A DNA stretch of 64,000 bases from Caldimonas mangrovi (lineage in GTDB: Bacteria; Pseudomonadota; Gammaproteobacteria; Burkholderiales; Burkholderiaceae_C), in assembly GCF_023721835.1 (NCBI RefSeq), contig NZ_JAMKFE010000002.1:124001-188000 (forward strand), in the 5' to 3' direction. Under the pieces are notes generated by a model. The model had not been told where the DNA came from, did no database searches, and saw only the letters and a program-made list of their open reading frames with translations. The first letter of the stretch is position 1; each line of letters opens with the position of its first letter. Shown piece by piece: positions 56,753-64,000 of the stretch. Position numbers and translations under genes: made by a program.

Positions 56753-57457
56753 ATGGCACGCCTGCCCCGTCTGACAGTTCCTGGCCATCCCCATCTGATC
56801 GTCCAACGCGGACACAACCGCCAGACCGTCTTCGAGACGGAGGCTGATTACCGGACCTTCCTGGACACCCTGCGCGAATATGCGGTGACGTATGGCCTCT
56901 CCGTCCATGCCTACGCGTTGCTTCCGGCCGAGGTGCTTCTGCTGGCCACACCCCTCGACAACCAGGCCTTGAGCCGGACGATGCAGTCGCTCGGGCGCCG
57001 CTATGTCGCCTGGTACAACCGCCGACACGGCAGGACCGGTGCGCTGTGGGAAGGGCGGTTCCGTGCCGGGCTCATCGAGGCCAGGTCCGCGTGGCTGGCG
57101 TGCACCGTGTTCGTCGAAGCCGCGCCCCAACGGCGGGGTCATGCGGCGCACGCCGAGCACTGGCATTGGTCGAGTTTCCCGCACCACAGCGGCCGGCGGG
57201 TCGATCCGGTCGTCGTCGAGCATGCACTCTGGTGGGAGCTCGGCAACACGCCCTTCGACCGGGAGGCGGCTTACCGGCAGCGCTTCGAGCAGGGGCTGAG
57301 CGCTGCTGAAACCCAACGTATCGAAGACGCCGCCACGAGGGGGTGGGCGCTGGGTTCCGGCGCCTTCCTTGCCGGGTTGAGTCGGCAGATCGCTCGGCCA
57401 CTGACGCCCCGGCCAAGGGGGCGTCCCCGGAAAACCAAGGAATCCGTCCCCATTTAA
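56753..57457 (+). CDS. REP-associated tyrosine transposase (RAYT) with a degenerate HUH motif
   Basis: The 234-residue Y1_Tnp/IS200-like protein has the RAYT layout MARLPRLTVPGHPHLIVQRGHNRQ, YRTFLDTLREYAV, YVAWYNRRHGRTGALWEGRF with the candidate tyrosines at 84 and 88, and EHWHWSSFPHH. The metal-binding HUH motif, normally PNHVHLL after the HAY(x)LM strand, reads LPAEVLLLATP here (residues 57-67), so both histidines are gone. The C-terminal GNTPFDREAAYRQRFEQ is longer than in active elements. It may be a domesticated protein rather than a mobile element. It sits between dgt and gltB. Confidence 0.82.
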   Translation: MARLPRLTVPGHPHLIVQRGHNRQTVFETEADYRTFLDTLREYAVTYGLSVHAYALLPAEVLLLATPLDNQALSRTMQSLGRRYVAWYNRRHGRTGALWEGRFRAGLIEARSAWLACTVFVEAAPQRRGHAAHAEHWHWSSFPHHSGRRVDPVVVEHALWWELGNTPFDREAAYRQRFEQGLSAAETQRIEDAATRGWALGSGAFLAGLSRQIARPLTPRPRGRPRKTKESVPI

Positions 57458-57494
57458 TATGCATCACAATGGTGCATCGATTTAGATTAGTTCC

Positions 57495-57510
57495 GACCCC
57501 ATTTATTCCG
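57495..57510 (-). repeat. Right flank repeat of the RAYT locus
   Basis: GACCCCATTTATTCCG is the inverted counterpart of the left flank; a partial third copy (GTCCCCATTTAATA) overlaps the end of the transposase gene near 57446-57459. The stretch between, TTAATATGCATCACAATGG, includes a small inverted repeat around GCATCA/TGGTGC. Confidence 0.55.
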
Positions 57511-57512
57511 GC

Positions 57513-57540
57513 TTGACATGACCTGATGCATAAGTATCCT
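57513..57540 (+). promoter_or_regulatory. Candidate sigma-70 promoter of gltBD
   Basis: A perfect -35 TTGACA (57513-57518) is followed after 16 bp by TATCCT (57535-57540), about 35 nt before the gltB ATG. It begins 2 bp after the RAYT right flank, so gltBD can be transcribed independently of the aro/dgt genes. Confidence 0.6.
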
Positions 57541-57574
57541 CCGCGTTATCCCTAACGATGACACGGAGTGCGCC

Positions 57575-62335
<4,761 letters not shown>

Positions 62336-62359
62336 GCGGCCGGACTTTAGGAGTAAGAA

Positions 62360-63838
62360 ATGGGAAAAGTCACTGGCTTCATGGAATACGAGCGGGTCGA
62401 AGAGGCGTATGAGCCCGCTCCCACCCGGCTGAAGCACTACAAAGAGTTCGTCATCGGCCTGAAGGAAGACGAGGCGCGCGTGCAGGGGGCGCGCTGCATG
62501 GATTGCGGCATTCCGTTCTGCAACAGCGGCTGCCCGGTCAACAACGTCATTCCCGACTTCAACGACCTCGTGTATCGCAACGAATGGCAGCGCGCGATCG
62601 ACGTGCTGCACTCGACCAACAACTTCCCCGAGTTCACCGGGCGCATCTGCCCCGCGCCGTGCGAAGCGGCTTGCACGCTGAATTTCAACGACGAGGCGGT
62701 CGGTATCAAGTCGGTCGAGCGCGCGATCATCGATCGCGCCTGGGCCGAGGGCTGGGTGGCGCCGCAGCCGTCGAAGATCAAGACGGGCAGGAAGGTCGCC
62801 GTGATCGGCTCGGGCCCCGCCGGGCTGGCTGCGGCGCAGCAGCTTGCGCGCGTCGGCCATGACGTGACGGTGTTCGAGAAGAACGACCGCATCGGTGGCC
62901 TGCTGCGCTACGGTATCCCCGACTTCAAGATGGAGAAGTCGCTGATCGACCGCCGCGTCCAGCAGATGGAGGCCGAGGGCGTGAGCTTCCGCACCGGGGT
63001 GCTGGTCGGCAAGATGCCCGAGGGCTCGAAGGTGACCAACCTTGCCAAGCAGACGGTGTCGCCCGAGCAATTGGCGAAAGAGTTCGACGCTGTGCTGCTG
63101 GCCGGCGGCGCCGAGCAGCCGCGCGATCTGCCGGCGCCCGGTCGCGACCTGGCCGGCGTGCACTTCGCGATGGAGTTCCTGCCGCAGCAGAACCGCGTCA
63201 ATGCCGGCGACCAGGTCAAGGACCAGATCATGGCGACCGGCAAGCACGTGATCGTGATCGGCGGCGGCGACACCGGCTCGGATTGCGTCGGTACCTCCAA
63301 CCGTCATGGCGCGGCGAGCGTGACGCAGTTCGAACTGATGCCGATGCCGCCTGAGCACGAGAACAAGGCGCTGACCTGGCCGTACTGGCCGTACAAGCTG
63401 CGCACGTCGTCGAGCCATGAAGAAGGCTGCGAGCGCGAATTCGCGATCGCGACCAAGGAGTTCATGGGCGGGGAAGGAAAGGACAGCGGCAAGCTTGCCG
63501 CGATCAAGACCGTCCGCGTCGAGTGGAAGGACGGCAAGATGGTCGAGGTGCCGGGTTCGGAGCAGGTGCTCAAGGCCGACCTCGTATTGCTGGCCATGGG
63601 CTTCGTCAGCCCGGTGGCGAGCGTGCTCGAATCCTTCGGCGTCGAGAAGGACGCGCGCGGCAACGCAAGAGCGAGCACCGACTTCATGGGCGGCTACCAG
63701 ACCAGCGTCGACAAGGTTTTTGCGGCGGGTGACATTCGCCGCGGCCAATCGCTCGTGGTGTGGGCGATTCGCGAGGGTCGGCAGGCTGCGCGCGCGGTCG
63801 ACGAGTTCCTGATGGGCGCCAGCGAGCTGCCGCGCTGA
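62360..63838 (+). CDS. gltD: Glutamate synthase (NADPH) small chain
   Basis: GltD takes electrons from NADPH through FAD and two 4Fe-4S clusters to GltB. The 492-residue protein has cluster cysteines in [17 protein letters not shown] and [12 protein letters not shown], the FAD-site [33 protein letters not shown], the NADPH-site [19 protein letters not shown] and the C-terminal [16 protein letters not shown]. It follows gltB by 24 bp with TAGGAG as ribosome binding site. Confidence 0.98.
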   Translation: MGKVTGFMEYERVEEAYEPAPTRLKHYKEFVIGLKEDEARVQGARCMDCGIPFCNSGCPVNNVIPDFNDLVYRNEWQRAIDVLHSTNNFPEFTGRICPAPCEAACTLNFNDEAVGIKSVERAIIDRAWAEGWVAPQPSKIKTGRKVAVIGSGPAGLAAAQQLARVGHDVTVFEKNDRIGGLLRYGIPDFKMEKSLIDRRVQQMEAEGVSFRTGVLVGKMPEGSKVTNLAKQTVSPEQLAKEFDAVLLAGGAEQPRDLPAPGRDLAGVHFAMEFLPQQNRVNAGDQVKDQIMATGKHVIVIGGGDTGSDCVGTSNRHGAASVTQFELMPMPPEHENKALTWPYWPYKLRTSSSHEEGCEREFAIATKEFMGGEGKDSGKLAAIKTVRVEWKDGKMVEVPGSEQVLKADLVLLAMGFVSPVASVLESFGVEKDARGNARASTDFMGGYQTSVDKVFAAGDIRRGQSLVVWAIREGRQAARAVDEFLMGASELPR

Positions 63839-63905
63839 CGCCGGGCCAGGCGCCACAAAGGGCGGGCCGCAGTCGCTTTGCCGCAAGGCGCCGACAGCCC
63901 GGCCG

Positions 63906-63926
63906 CCGGCCTGCGGTGCAGGCCGG
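63906..63926 (+). terminator. GC-rich hairpin downstream of gltD
   Basis: CCGGCCTGC-ggt-GCAGGCCGG is a perfect 9-bp stem 68 bp after the gltD stop. It lacks a T-tract, so it may be a weak or Rho-assisted end. The rest of 63839-64000 shows no gene. Confidence 0.45.
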
Positions 63927-64000
63927 TTAACGCCGTCTTAAACCGCGCCGCGAAGAATGAGCGGCGCGAGCGGCCGTTGGATTGCCGCAACAATGCCTGC

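Noticed and set aside
56753-57457. Active insertion sequence
   Set aside because: The HUH histidines are absent and only short REP-like flanks are present; no IS-type ends or target-site duplication are visible.
63694-63993. Minus-strand frame at the right edge
   Set aside because: It overlaps the end of gltD and the hairpin after it and has no family similarity.

Overview
The window is about 64 kb of GC-rich chromosome from a betaproteobacterium of the order Burkholderiales. Gene order points to the Rubrivivax/Leptothrix/Caldimonas-like (Sphaerotilaceae) side of the order, but the genus is not certain. The evidence is the local gene order: dacC-dat-ybeD-lipB-lipA, mrcA/pilMNOPQ/aroK/aroB/dgt/gltBD, lptM-lysA facing cyaY, and ahcY behind an SAH riboswitch. 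Almost everything is core metabolism or envelope biogenesis. I see no prophage, integron, CRISPR array, rRNA or tRNA. The only mobile-type gene is a degenerate REP-associated (RAYT) transposase.

Layout. 1-2.7 kb: a partial DUF4197 gene face to face with a TlpA-like redoxin, then an EamA exporter and an AraC-type regulator. 2.9-10.4 kb (minus): lipoate synthesis (lipB, lipA), a D-amino acid aminotransferase, PBP5/6-type carboxypeptidase, a hydrolase, a 2Fe-2S protein, a VanZ-like membrane protein and hemJ. A plus-strand Sel1-repeat gene interrupts this cluster. 10.4-10.9 kb: an intergenic region with diverged direct repeats and a strong candidate minus-strand small RNA. 10.9-19.6 kb: hemB, a CorA-like transporter, tsaB-rimI-udg-DUF1853, dacB, SemiSWEET, an SGNH-like lipoprotein and tsaC. 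19.7-28.6 kb: purK, purE and purC, a YbbN-like thioredoxin, and the glycolytic genes fba, pyk and pgk. 28.7-37.1 kb: azlCD and the activated-methyl cycle (metF, tlyA, ahcY, metK) with prfC and a HAD phosphatase on the other strand. 37.1-44.4 kb: two LpxL-type acyltransferases, dapF, DUF484, xerC, rlmI, lysA, lptM and cyaY. 44.4-64 kb: mrcA, the type IV pilus assembly operon pilMNOPQ, aroK, an unusual lipoprotein, aroB, dgt, a RAYT gene, gltB and gltD.

Regulation is best visible in the methyl cycle. ahcY has a recognisable promoter, an SAH riboswitch and an overlapping intrinsic terminator. About 4 kb away, the metK leader starts at a perfect TATAAT -10 box, folds into an apparent H-type pseudoknot plus hairpins, and ends in a hairpin that buries the metK ribosome binding site. 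That leader looks like a SAM-responsive element and is the most interesting non-coding structure here. The other is the candidate small RNA upstream of hemB: three or four hairpins, a C-rich anti-Shine-Dalgarno loop and a textbook terminator.

Many genes are coupled by ATGA overlaps: dat/ybeD, tsaB/rimI/udg, purE/purK, dacB/SemiSWEET, azlC/azlD, lptM/lysA, pilM/N, pilO/P and pilP/Q. Several starts are GTG or TTG and were placed by ribosome binding site and family length.
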